Below are positions 1 to 6,999 of a stretch of DNA of 32,739 nt, in pieces. Position 1 is the stretch's first letter. Every line of letters begins with the position of its first letter. The stretch is from Acidobacteriaceae bacterium (GTDB lineage: Bacteria; Acidobacteriota; Terriglobia; Bryobacterales; Bryobacteraceae). The DNA lies in contig JAFAMD010000029.1 of assembly GCA_019233755.1 (NCBI GenBank), forward strand, positions 1-32,739, read 5' to 3'. Made by a program: the position numbers and the translations under genes. The notes beneath the pieces were generated by a model, which worked only from the letters and a program-made list of their open reading frames with translations, did no database searches and was not told the origin of the DNA.

Positions 1-133
1 GGCGGGCACAACGGCACCAAAGGGAAGACGACCATAGCTTGCCGCGCCTGGCCTTCTCCCACTATGCCACTACCGCCAGCGCTTCGAAGCAGTTTCTCTC
101 ACTCACAACGCGCCCCAAGCGCGCCCGTTGCTG
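1..133. repeat. intergenic repeat, copy A (possibly cut by window edge)
   Basis: This non-coding stretch matches 9817-9948 in the same orientation. The last 53 bases (81-133, from the palindrome GCTTCGAAGC to CGTTGCTG) are identical to 9896-9948, and the part before is similar with small differences. Both copies lie just past the 3' end of a minus-strand TPR gene. Copy A is followed by a short CTGACGGCTGATAGCT stretch resembling the micro-repeats near copy B. It may extend left of base 1. No coding frame is conserved between copies. A mobile or REP-like intergenic element is an inference. Confidence 0.8.
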
Positions 134-148
134 ACGGCTGATAGCTAG

Positions 149-2254
149 TCAGTTCGTCCGGTCGGGGCCCTGTTCTTTCGCCAGCCTTACCCGGGCGCCG
201 TCCAGCTTCTTCTGTACCTTCGCCACTTCCTCCGGCTCAACATCGGCAGGCGCGCTTGAATGCCATTCGTCCAGCGACGACTCCCACTGCGCGATAGCCT
301 CTTTAATCTTGCCCTGCTTGAAATACACGTCGCCCAGATGATCGTGGATGGTCGGATCCTTCGACATCAGTTGTACGGAGCGCGAAAGCTGTTGCTCGGC
401 ATCGTCCAGACGATTCAGGCGGAAGTAGACCCATCCGAGGCTGTCGAGGAACGCGTAGTTGTTCGGCTCCAGGTTCACCGCCTTCTTAATCAGATCCTGC
501 GCCTCCGGTAGCCGCATATTCTGGTCTGCCAGCATGTACCCCAGATAGTTCAACGCAGAGGCATTCCCCGGATCCGAATCGATCACCTGCCGGAACGCCT
601 TCTCGGCCAGGTCATACTTCTTCTGCCGCTCGTACATCGCGCCCCGCAGAAACAGAACCTGGGTCTTATCTTCTTTGCTTGTCGCGAGTTTCTCGGCCGA
701 ATCGAGCGCCTGCGCCATCTGCGGATATCTCCGCCCCTTCTGGTAGGTCTCCGCCATTGCGAGGTACACTTCCTCGTCGTTCTTGCCGTCGAGCAGCTTA
801 TTCAGCTCTGCAATGGCCTCATCCGTCTTTTCCTCATCGGCGAGCAGGCCTGCACGGACCTCATGCACCGTTCGGTCCTTCGGATATTTCTGCACAGCCG
901 CATCGCTTTCCTGCTGCGCTTTGGCGTACTCCTTGGCGATCTGGTAAGTTTCTACTACCTGGGCCGATACTCTGGCGGCGAAATCCGGATCCAATGCCGC
1001 AATCTGGCGAAATGCGTCTACCGCCTCCTCATACTGCTGGTTGGTGCGATAAAGCACCCCGAGTTGCTCCAGCATACGCGCACGCAACTGCTTTTGCTGC
1101 GCGTCGTATTCGCGGCGGGACGTTTTGCTTAAGATGCCCTTAAGTCCCGCTATGGCCTCAGACGTTTTCCCCTCGTCCTGAAGAAGCTGCACTTCGTCGT
1201 ATTGGATCTCGATGTTATCCGGATCCAGTTCCTTCGCTTTGTCGAGTGCCTGGCGTGCAAGATCCAGCTTCTTCTGATCCCTGTAAATCTGCGCCATTCC
1301 GAGGTAAGGACTCGCGTCCTGGGGATTGGCCTCCGCCATCTCCTTATATGTCTTAATGGCGTCGTCAGAGCGGCCAGCCAGCGCCTCATCTTGCGCCAGC
1401 GCCTGCTTCAGTTCCGAACGGCTAGGGTCCAGCTCAATCGCCTTTTTGTAAGCGTCGGCCGCCAGCGCGTATTCTTTCATCGACTCATAGTTGTTTGCCA
1501 GGTTGACGAGTGCTCGCGGCGACGGGTTCTTCTGGACCAGCTTCTCCAGCAACCCTGAGGCGGTCTTCGCGTCTCCGCGGTCGGAGTAAATGCTTGCCAG
1601 TCCTGTGATTGCGTCCTCGTTCTCGGGTTCCACCGCCAGCGCCTTTTTGAAGGCTGCTTCGGCATCCACCGAGTTCTCCAGCACGCGCTCGAGCCGCCCC
1701 AACATGATGAGGCTCTCGACATCCTTCGGATCCTTCTCGGTAATAATCTTGTATTGCTCGACGGCCCGCCGCACCATTCCTTCATCGACGGACTTCGACT
1801 GCGAGTCGCCGATCTGCTGCGTGTAAATGTGCGCCAGCACCCGGCGTGCATTCAGATCATCCGGATTGGCCTTCAGAGCGCCCTGCGCTTCTTCCACCGC
1901 ATCCCGCAGGCGCCCCGACATCCGGTACAACTCGGCGATATCTTCTACCAGGAACGAGGCGCTCGGGTCCTCCTTCATGGCGAGCCGGAAATTGTCGATC
2001 GCCTTGTTTACATAATCGTTCCGGTTCCCGTACGTTGCGGCCAGGTCCTCATACAAATGTCCCAACGCAAAGTGGTAATAAGCTTCCGCCTTCAGGGACG
2101 AACCCGGCTTCGAAGCAGCACTCGCAGGAGCCGGTTGGCTGGGAACCGCGGCGTCTTGCGCCCCGGGAGTCGCCAAACTCAGGCCGGGCAACGCAAAAGA
2201 AGACAGGCCGAGAAAGCATACGGAACGCAGGAGGGTAAAGTGAGGGTGAGGCAT
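149..2254 (-). CDS. secreted multi-TPR protein (701 aa)
   Basis: The 701-residue protein has an N-terminal hydrophobic leader (about residues 8-29, ending near LSLATPGAQ) that looks like a Sec signal peptide, then a short Ala/Pro/Ser linker. From about residue 55 to the end it is a long run of tetratricopeptide repeats. Typical TPR spacing and consensus positions recur (for example AAFKKALAVEPENEDA, AADAYKKAIELDPSRSE, KAFRQVIDSDPGNASALNYLG), probably 12 or more repeats in all. TPR arrays are protein-interaction scaffolds; no enzymatic domain is visible. It is probably periplasmic or outer-membrane associated. The gene is divergent from miaA, and its 3' end abuts the repeat at 1-133. The start at 2254 is chosen because it puts the leader at the N-terminus; no strong Shine-Dalgarno is seen. 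The partner is unknown. Confidence 0.9.
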   Translation of the reverse strand: MPHPHFTLLRSVCFLGLSSFALPGLSLATPGAQDAAVPSQPAPASAASKPGSSLKAEAYYHFALGHLYEDLAATYGNRNDYVNKAIDNFRLAMKEDPSASFLVEDIAELYRMSGRLRDAVEEAQGALKANPDDLNARRVLAHIYTQQIGDSQSKSVDEGMVRRAVEQYKIITEKDPKDVESLIMLGRLERVLENSVDAEAAFKKALAVEPENEDAITGLASIYSDRGDAKTASGLLEKLVQKNPSPRALVNLANNYESMKEYALAADAYKKAIELDPSRSELKQALAQDEALAGRSDDAIKTYKEMAEANPQDASPYLGMAQIYRDQKKLDLARQALDKAKELDPDNIEIQYDEVQLLQDEGKTSEAIAGLKGILSKTSRREYDAQQKQLRARMLEQLGVLYRTNQQYEEAVDAFRQIAALDPDFAARVSAQVVETYQIAKEYAKAQQESDAAVQKYPKDRTVHEVRAGLLADEEKTDEAIAELNKLLDGKNDEEVYLAMAETYQKGRRYPQMAQALDSAEKLATSKEDKTQVLFLRGAMYERQKKYDLAEKAFRQVIDSDPGNASALNYLGYMLADQNMRLPEAQDLIKKAVNLEPNNYAFLDSLGWVYFRLNRLDDAEQQLSRSVQLMSKDPTIHDHLGDVYFKQGKIKEAIAQWESSLDEWHSSAPADVEPEEVAKVQKKLDGARVRLAKEQGPDRTN

Positions 2255-2279
2255 CGGATCGCTTCGGACTTCGAGCGTT

Positions 2280-2297
2280 ACAACCCGAAACGGTTGT
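2280..2297. promoter_or_regulatory. inverted repeat in shared divergent promoter region
   Basis: ACAACC (2280-2285) and GGTTGT (2292-2297) form a perfect 6-bp inverted repeat with a 6-bp spacer. It lies in the 149-bp region between the divergent TPR gene (start 2254) and miaA (start 2404). A TATAT-rich stretch follows at about 2305-2312. The symmetry suits a dimeric regulator, but a 6-bp arm can occur by chance. Confidence 0.25.
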
Positions 2298-2403
2298 TCG
2301 CCTTAGTATATCTCTGAATGGGAGGATGTCTCGGGCACTTCCAAGGTTTCCCCCTAGGGCGAATCCCCAACCAATCCGACCAATTTTGCGAACAATCCGC
2401 GAG

Positions 2404-3408
2404 ATGACATCCGTTTCTCCCTTGATCGTGGTCCTCGGTGCCACGGGTAGCGGCAAGAGCCATCTGGCGCTCGACCTCGCCCGCGAGTTCCACGGCGAGG
2501 TCGTTAACTGCGACTCGATCCAGGTCCACCGCGGTCTCGATATCGGCTCGGCTAAGCTGCCGGTTGCCGAACGCCGCGCCATCCCCCACCATCTGATCGA
2601 CATCATCGATGCGGGCGAAGAGCTGACGGCCGGAGCATACGCCCGTATCGGCCGCGAAGTCCTGAAAGGCATCTCCGGCCGCGGCGCCCTGCCCATAGTC
2701 GCCGGCGGAACCGGCTTCTATTTGCGTGCCCTGCTCGACGGTCTTTCTCCCGCCCCGGAACGCGACCACGAGTTGCGCCGGCGGCTGCAAACCGTAGCTG
2801 GCACTCGGCCTGCCGCGCTGCATCGCTTCCTCCGCCGCCTGGACTCGTTAGCCGCCCGGCGCATCCACCCCAATGACCTCCAGAAGCTCATTCGGGCCAT
2901 TGAATTGACGATCCGCGCCGGCCAACCCGCCTCCCAGATCCAGGCCGCCCCTCGCGATGCCATACAAGGCTATTACGTCCTGAAGCTGGGCCTGAACCCG
3001 GCTCGGGCCGCTCTGTATGAAAACCTGAACCAGCGCACCGCTGAGATGTTCCGCCGTGGCCTGCTTGAAGAAACCCGGAACCTGCTCGAGCACGGCCTCT
3101 CTCCGCAAGCGAAATCAATGGGTTCGCTCGGCTACAAGCAGGCCGTCCAGGTACTTACCGCCGGGCTTCCGCTGGAGACTGCCATCCGCGAGTGCCAGAC
3201 CAGAACGCGCCAGTACGCCAAACGCCAGTTAACCTGGTTCCGCGGCGAACCAGGCGTTTGTTGGCTGCCCGGCTTCGGGACCGACCCCGCAGTCAGGTCC
3301 CAGGCCATCGACCTCGTCCGCCGGTATCTACAAGGCCGGTATCTACAAGAAAAGCCGGGCCACTCGGCTCCAGAACCACCGGCCTCGGAAATCCCCTTGG
3401 TACCATGA
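2404..3408 (+). CDS. miaA: tRNA dimethylallyltransferase MiaA
   Basis: MiaA transfers a dimethylallyl group from DMAPP to N6 of A37 in tRNAs that read codons starting with U; it is cytosolic. The 334-aa protein shows the P-loop GATGSGKS (residues 12-19), the DSIQVHRGLDIGSAK segment (family DSxQVYRxxDIGTAK), HHLIDI, GGTGFYLRALLDGL, and the C-terminal MGSLGYKQ region with an Arg-rich RTRQYAKRQLTWFR motif. The ATG at 2404 is chosen over the upstream in-frame 2326 because it places the P-loop 11 residues from the start, as is usual; 26 unrelated residues would otherwise be added. The tail beyond about residue 300 is not conserved-looking. The TGA stop overlaps the ATG of the next gene (ATGA), implying translational coupling. 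Confidence 0.97.
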   Translation: MTSVSPLIVVLGATGSGKSHLALDLAREFHGEVVNCDSIQVHRGLDIGSAKLPVAERRAIPHHLIDIIDAGEELTAGAYARIGREVLKGISGRGALPIVAGGTGFYLRALLDGLSPAPERDHELRRRLQTVAGTRPAALHRFLRRLDSLAARRIHPNDLQKLIRAIELTIRAGQPASQIQAAPRDAIQGYYVLKLGLNPARAALYENLNQRTAEMFRRGLLEETRNLLEHGLSPQAKSMGSLGYKQAVQVLTAGLPLETAIRECQTRTRQYAKRQLTWFRGEPGVCWLPGFGTDPAVRSQAIDLVRRYLQGRYLQEKPGHSAPEPPASEIPLVP

Positions 3409-4607
3409 CCTCTGTGTATCTGCGCCGTTTTTCCTGGCTTTTTGCGGTACTAGCTCTTGCGGTGCCGGCGCGACCCGCCACGGTCCTCGTTCTTCCCTTT
3501 CATAACAGCTCTCAATACTCCGACCTGAACTGGGTCGGCCAAAGCATTTCCGAAACACTTAAGGATGAGTTCGGTCAGCTCAACGAGATCGTCTTCGACC
3601 GTGATTCCGTGGCCGAAAGCATGCAACATCTGGCCCTTCGGCCCGATGCCAACTTCACCAAGGCCACTCTGATCCGCCTGGGCCAGACCCTGGATGCCGA
3701 CTACATCTGTTACGGCAGCTACGATGCCACGCTTCCCACCGGCGATTCACAGCTCAAGGACAGCGCCGTTCAGCTTACCACCCACTTCATCGATCTCCGT
3801 AAGCTCCACGATGGCGCGGACATAACCGAGGCAGGCAAACTCGCTGATCTCTCCCGCCTGGAGCAACACCTCGCCTGGGAGTCGCTGAAGTATCTGCAGC
3901 CAGGCCAGAACCCGCCCCTTGATCGTTTCCTCGCGCCCGACAAAATGGTGCGACTCGATGCAGAGGAAAGCTACATTCGCGGGTTGCTCTCTTCAAATAA
4001 GGAACAGCAGGAGAAATGGTTCGCGCAGGCGGTGGTGCTTGATCCGCATTTCATGAGCCCTGTTTTCGAATTGGGCAAGCTCTATCTGGCGCAAAAAGAC
4101 TACCGGCAGGCTCTCCGATGGCTTGAGAAAATTCCCGCTACCAATGCACGGTATCCCGAAGCACGCTTCAAAATGGGTCTGAGCGCCTATAGCCTGGGTG
4201 ATTACAACTCCGCTTCGGGCTACTTTCGCGAAGTCGCTAGAACATTCCCCATGAACGAAGTCTTCAACGACCTGGGCGCCGCCGAGAATCAGCTCGCTCT
4301 CCCCGCCGCAATAGATGATTTCTGCCACGCGCTCGATGGTGACCCGAACAACACCAGTTATCTTTTTAACCTCGGCATCGCTCTCTGGCGAAACAATCGC
4401 TTCGAAGACGCTTCCAAGCAATTTCAGGCCGTCCTTGACCATGATCCAAAGGACTCGGAGGCTCGAACTCTATTAAACCGGGCGCAACTTCACGAACCGT
4501 ACGGTTCGGGAAATAAGCCTCCGGTCGCACTACGGCTCACGCCGAACTTTGACGCGACCGCCTTCCGGCAGCTCAAGGCCATGCTCCAGCCGAATCGTAG
4601 TATGTAG
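3405..4607 (+). CDS. secreted TolB/FlgO-like N-domain plus TPR protein
   Basis: The ATG at 3405 overlaps the miaA stop by 4 bases. It gives a 400-aa protein with a clear signal peptide (MTSVYLRRFSWLFAVLALAV, ending near PARPA). The in-frame start at 3192 lies inside miaA and is rejected. Residues about 24-140 (ATVLVLPFHNSS, then WVGQSISETLKDEF) resemble the TolB/FlgO/CsgG-like alpha/beta domain, in which a conserved 'LPF.N' strand precedes a helix; this is a family-level resemblance only. Residues about 180-380 contain TPR-like helical repeats (KEQQEKWFAQAVVLDPHF, SYLFNLGIALWRNNRFEDA, FQAVLDHDPKDSEA). The protein is probably periplasmic. Its role is unknown. The operon link to miaA may be only positional. 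Confidence 0.88.
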   Translation: MTSVYLRRFSWLFAVLALAVPARPATVLVLPFHNSSQYSDLNWVGQSISETLKDEFGQLNEIVFDRDSVAESMQHLALRPDANFTKATLIRLGQTLDADYICYGSYDATLPTGDSQLKDSAVQLTTHFIDLRKLHDGADITEAGKLADLSRLEQHLAWESLKYLQPGQNPPLDRFLAPDKMVRLDAEESYIRGLLSSNKEQQEKWFAQAVVLDPHFMSPVFELGKLYLAQKDYRQALRWLEKIPATNARYPEARFKMGLSAYSLGDYNSASGYFREVARTFPMNEVFNDLGAAENQLALPAAIDDFCHALDGDPNNTSYLFNLGIALWRNNRFEDASKQFQAVLDHDPKDSEARTLLNRAQLHEPYGSGNKPPVALRLTPNFDATAFRQLKAMLQPNRSM

Positions 4608-4664
4608 ACGATATTTTTATGTAGGATCGCGAACAGCTAGCCAGTATAATTCGGAGAGTCTTTT

Positions 4665-5375
4665 ATGCTAGAGGCTTTCGGCCTGTCCGACCCGGGCTGC
4701 GTCCGCTCGAACAACGAGGACTATTTCATCAGCGATTGTGAAGCTGGTATTTTCGTTCTCGCGGACGGGATGGGCGGCGCCAACGCTGGCGAGTACGCGT
4801 CGCGGCTCAGTGCCGAGAACATTTACAAATTCCTCCTCGTGCATCGCAACGGGCTCGGTACCCTCGAACAGGCTTTTGTCGAAACGAACACCGCCGTCCG
4901 GGATGCCGCCCGCAGCAATCCGGAACTTGAAGGCATGGGCACGACCCTTGTGGTCGCCCGGAAAATGAACGGCACCCATTTCCAGATCGGCAGCGTGGGC
5001 GATAGCCGGGCTTATCTGCTCTCGAATGGCAAGCTGTCGCTCATCACGCAGGATCAGACCTGGGTGGCCGAAGTCGGCTCCCGCTTAGGACTAAGCGAAG
5101 AAGCGATTCAGAAACATCCTATGCGCCATGTTCTGACGATGGCGATAGGAAGCACCGATGATCTCCGTATGTTCAGCTCTGTCATCGAGTTAGCTGAGGG
5201 AGATCAGCTTCTGCTCTGCTCCGATGGCCTGCACGGCGTTCTGCAGGAAGAAAAGTTGCTCGAGGCGCTTGAATCGGAGAAAAGTCTGCCCGAGAAATGC
5301 CACTATCTCATCGAAGCCGCAAGGGCTGCGGGCGGACCCGACAACGTTACCGTTGTCCTGATTCAGCTCCGCTAG
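4665..5375 (+). CDS. PP2C-family serine/threonine protein phosphatase (Stp/PrpC type)
   Basis: The 236-aa cytosolic enzyme is the usual length for a stand-alone bacterial PPM/PP2C phosphatase, a Mn2+/Mg2+-dependent enzyme that removes phosphate from Ser/Thr. The metal-binding motifs are in order: RSNNED (residues 14-19), LADGMGG (about 32-38), GTTLV, GDSRAYLL, then SDGLHG and the C-terminal GGPDNVTVVLIQL. No membrane segment or regulatory domain is present. A GGAG Shine-Dalgarno sits about 9 bases before the ATG. A TATAAT hexamer (4645-4650) lies just upstream, but it is too close to the Shine-Dalgarno to serve a normally led transcript. No partner Hanks kinase or FHA protein is encoded in this window. 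The secreted 5397 gene follows after 21 bases. Confidence 0.95.
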   Translation: MLEAFGLSDPGCVRSNNEDYFISDCEAGIFVLADGMGGANAGEYASRLSAENIYKFLLVHRNGLGTLEQAFVETNTAVRDAARSNPELEGMGTTLVVARKMNGTHFQIGSVGDSRAYLLSNGKLSLITQDQTWVAEVGSRLGLSEEAIQKHPMRHVLTMAIGSTDDLRMFSSVIELAEGDQLLLCSDGLHGVLQEEKLLEALESEKSLPEKCHYLIEAARAAGGPDNVTVVLIQLR

Positions 5376-5380
5376 GTCGA

Positions 5381-5398
5381 ATGCGGCTCAGACCGCAT
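5381..5398 (+). promoter_or_regulatory. hairpin overlapping a start codon
   Basis: ATGCGG (5381-5386) and CCGCAT (5393-5398) are a perfect 6-bp inverted repeat around a 6-base loop. The right arm includes the first two bases of the ATG start codon at 5397. It lies 6 bases after the phosphatase stop. It could limit initiation of the downstream gene or be a remnant of a stem; no U-run follows, so it is not an intrinsic terminator. Confidence 0.35.
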
Positions 5399-6179
5399 GC
5401 GATCTCTTTCACCTGTTCTTTCCGTTATTCTTACGCTGCTGCTGGCATCTCCCGGTAGCGCGCAAGCCCCTGCTCCCGTCGCCGCTGTCGAGGGGCAGGA
5501 TCTTCAGCTTCGGATTCTAAACCCGGGCCCGGCGACACTTCAGATAAGCTCCCGTTCAAGCAGCCTGTTAACGGCCGAGGCGACAGATCCCTCGGGCGCC
5601 CCCGTTCCCGATGCGGTGGTCGCGTTTCGCCTGCCTGACAGCGGCGCAACCGGCACTTTCGCTGACGGAACTCGCTCCGCAGTCACTTATACTGACGGCT
5701 CCGGAAAAGCCGCAATGCCCGAAATTTCCTGGAATGCCACCCCAGGGCCGATGACGATACGGATCACCGCGGCGAAGGGAATAGCACATGCCGGTCTGCT
5801 CCTAGATCGGGCGCTGGTCCAACCTCTATCTATGCCTCCCTCGACCCCGCTCTCCACTGCGAAAGCCGCGTCGGGATCGCCCGCTCCGGGAACTCCAGCG
5901 CCGCGACTGGAAGTGGAGCAATCGTCCGCCCGCTCCGGGGCATCCGGCGAAGGCGACTCGGTTTCAGGCGCTTCGGAACCGTTGTCGGTAACGGTCACTA
6001 GCGCATCGCCCGGGGCGGTGTCGCATGGCCATAAAAAATGGATCATTCTCGCCGCCGTCGCGGTGGCAGCCGGGGTAGGCACGATGATGGCCCTCCGCGC
6101 AGGTTCGGCGACCTCCTCCAGCCTTTCCTCCTCGGGGATTTCGATCGGCGCCCCAAGCATCAGCATCGGGCATCCGTGA
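5397..6179 (+). CDS. secreted Ig-like (BIG1-like) domain protein with C-terminal TM
   Basis: Not recognised as a named family. The 260-aa product starts with a signal peptide (MRSLSPVLSVILTLLLASPGSAQA). Residues about 28-140 have a beta-rich, invasin/BIG1-like pattern: LLTAEATDPSGAPVPDAVVAFRLP, then GTFADGTRSAVTYTDGSGKA. This resembles bacterial Ig-like group 1 domains with their 'D.x G.P....V.F' core and 'T...G.A' strand. A Pro/Ser/Gly-rich linker (about 140-215) leads to one predicted membrane helix (KWIILAAVAVAAGVGTMMAL) and a Ser/Gly/Ile-rich tail that ends SISIGHP. The product is probably anchored at the envelope with the Ig domain outside. It sits between the phosphatase and two further secreted-protein genes, consistent with one transcript. 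Function unknown. Confidence 0.8.
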   Translation: MRSLSPVLSVILTLLLASPGSAQAPAPVAAVEGQDLQLRILNPGPATLQISSRSSSLLTAEATDPSGAPVPDAVVAFRLPDSGATGTFADGTRSAVTYTDGSGKAAMPEISWNATPGPMTIRITAAKGIAHAGLLLDRALVQPLSMPPSTPLSTAKAASGSPAPGTPAPRLEVEQSSARSGASGEGDSVSGASEPLSVTVTSASPGAVSHGHKKWIILAAVAVAAGVGTMMALRAGSATSSSLSSSGISIGAPSISIGHP

Positions 6180-6204
6180 TGACTCGGCTAGGAAGAGTCC
6201 GTTT

Positions 6205-6999
6205 ATGAAGTTCTACAGCTTCGCTTCCCTGCTCTTGCTGTGCTCGCCGGCCTGGCTCGCGGCCCAGATAGCCGCGCCGATGGTAGGCTTCGCGCGCTAT
6301 CCCGACAGCTCGGTCGAGGCCGTCTACGGCCTGCCCGGAAACTTCGTAGTCACCCGGGCGGCACTTGGAACAGCCGGCGCCATCAGTTTCTCCGACTACG
6401 GCGGTCTGCTCTCCCGGAGCGGAAAGATCCTCCTCCTGAAGGCCGACGCCACACCGGTCGCGGAATATGACACCGCGGAAGCCAGCCCGCTGCTCAGCGT
6501 GACCGGTGACCTGACCACCGCACTCGCCTGGCTGCCGGCCGGACACCTGTTGCTGCACTGGAGCGGAAGCCGCTTCGTCGCTGTTCCTGTCGACGATGCA
6601 GCATTCCCCGGCAACGCCACGTCTCTTTCAGCCGTAAACGCCGATCATGCCGCCTTCCTGGTCACTCAACCGAACGGCAGCGTTTCTCAGGTTCTCGTGT
6701 CCCTCACAACCGGAGCGGTAATCTCTTCAGACCAGTTGCCCGGTGTCCGGGGCTTCGCTGTCCGGCAGCAATCGTTTACCGTCTTCCACGATGACCGCGG
6801 TCTGGAGATTGAGAGTACCAACGGCAATCTCCGCACGCTCCTGATCGAGGCGAACGATCTCTGCTTCGAACGCATGTCCTCGCATTGGCTGCACCTGTAC
6901 TCGCCCGCAACGAAACAGCACTGGGCACTGCGGCTCGACGCCGCGGATGCGACTCTGGCGATGCTGCCCGCGGCTCCGGCAAAGGGAGGCCGCCAGTGA
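6205..6999 (+). CDS. secreted protein of unknown function (264 aa)
   Basis: Not recognised. The 264-aa protein has a signal peptide (MKFYSFASLLLLCSPAWLAAQ). The body is beta-rich with recurrent short strands and turns (NFVVTRAALG, GKILLLKADATPVAEY, GHLLLHWSGSRFVAVPV, LHLYSPATKQHWALRL) that could form a beta-propeller, but no family signature can be named. A GGAAGAG Shine-Dalgarno lies about 7 bases before the ATG. The TGA stop overlaps the GTG start of the next gene (GTGA, 6996-6999), so the two are probably translationally coupled and may work together at the cell surface. Confidence 0.78.
   Translation: MKFYSFASLLLLCSPAWLAAQIAAPMVGFARYPDSSVEAVYGLPGNFVVTRAALGTAGAISFSDYGGLLSRSGKILLLKADATPVAEYDTAEASPLLSVTGDLTTALAWLPAGHLLLHWSGSRFVAVPVDDAAFPGNATSLSAVNADHAAFLVTQPNGSVSQVLVSLTTGAVISSDQLPGVRGFAVRQQSFTVFHDDRGLEIESTNGNLRTLLIEANDLCFERMSSHWLHLYSPATKQHWALRLDAADATLAMLPAAPAKGGRQ

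Noticed and set aside
4645..4650. TATAAT as the promoter of the PP2C gene
   Set aside because: A start about 7 bases downstream would fall inside the Shine-Dalgarno GGAGAG, and there is no matching -35; probably chance.
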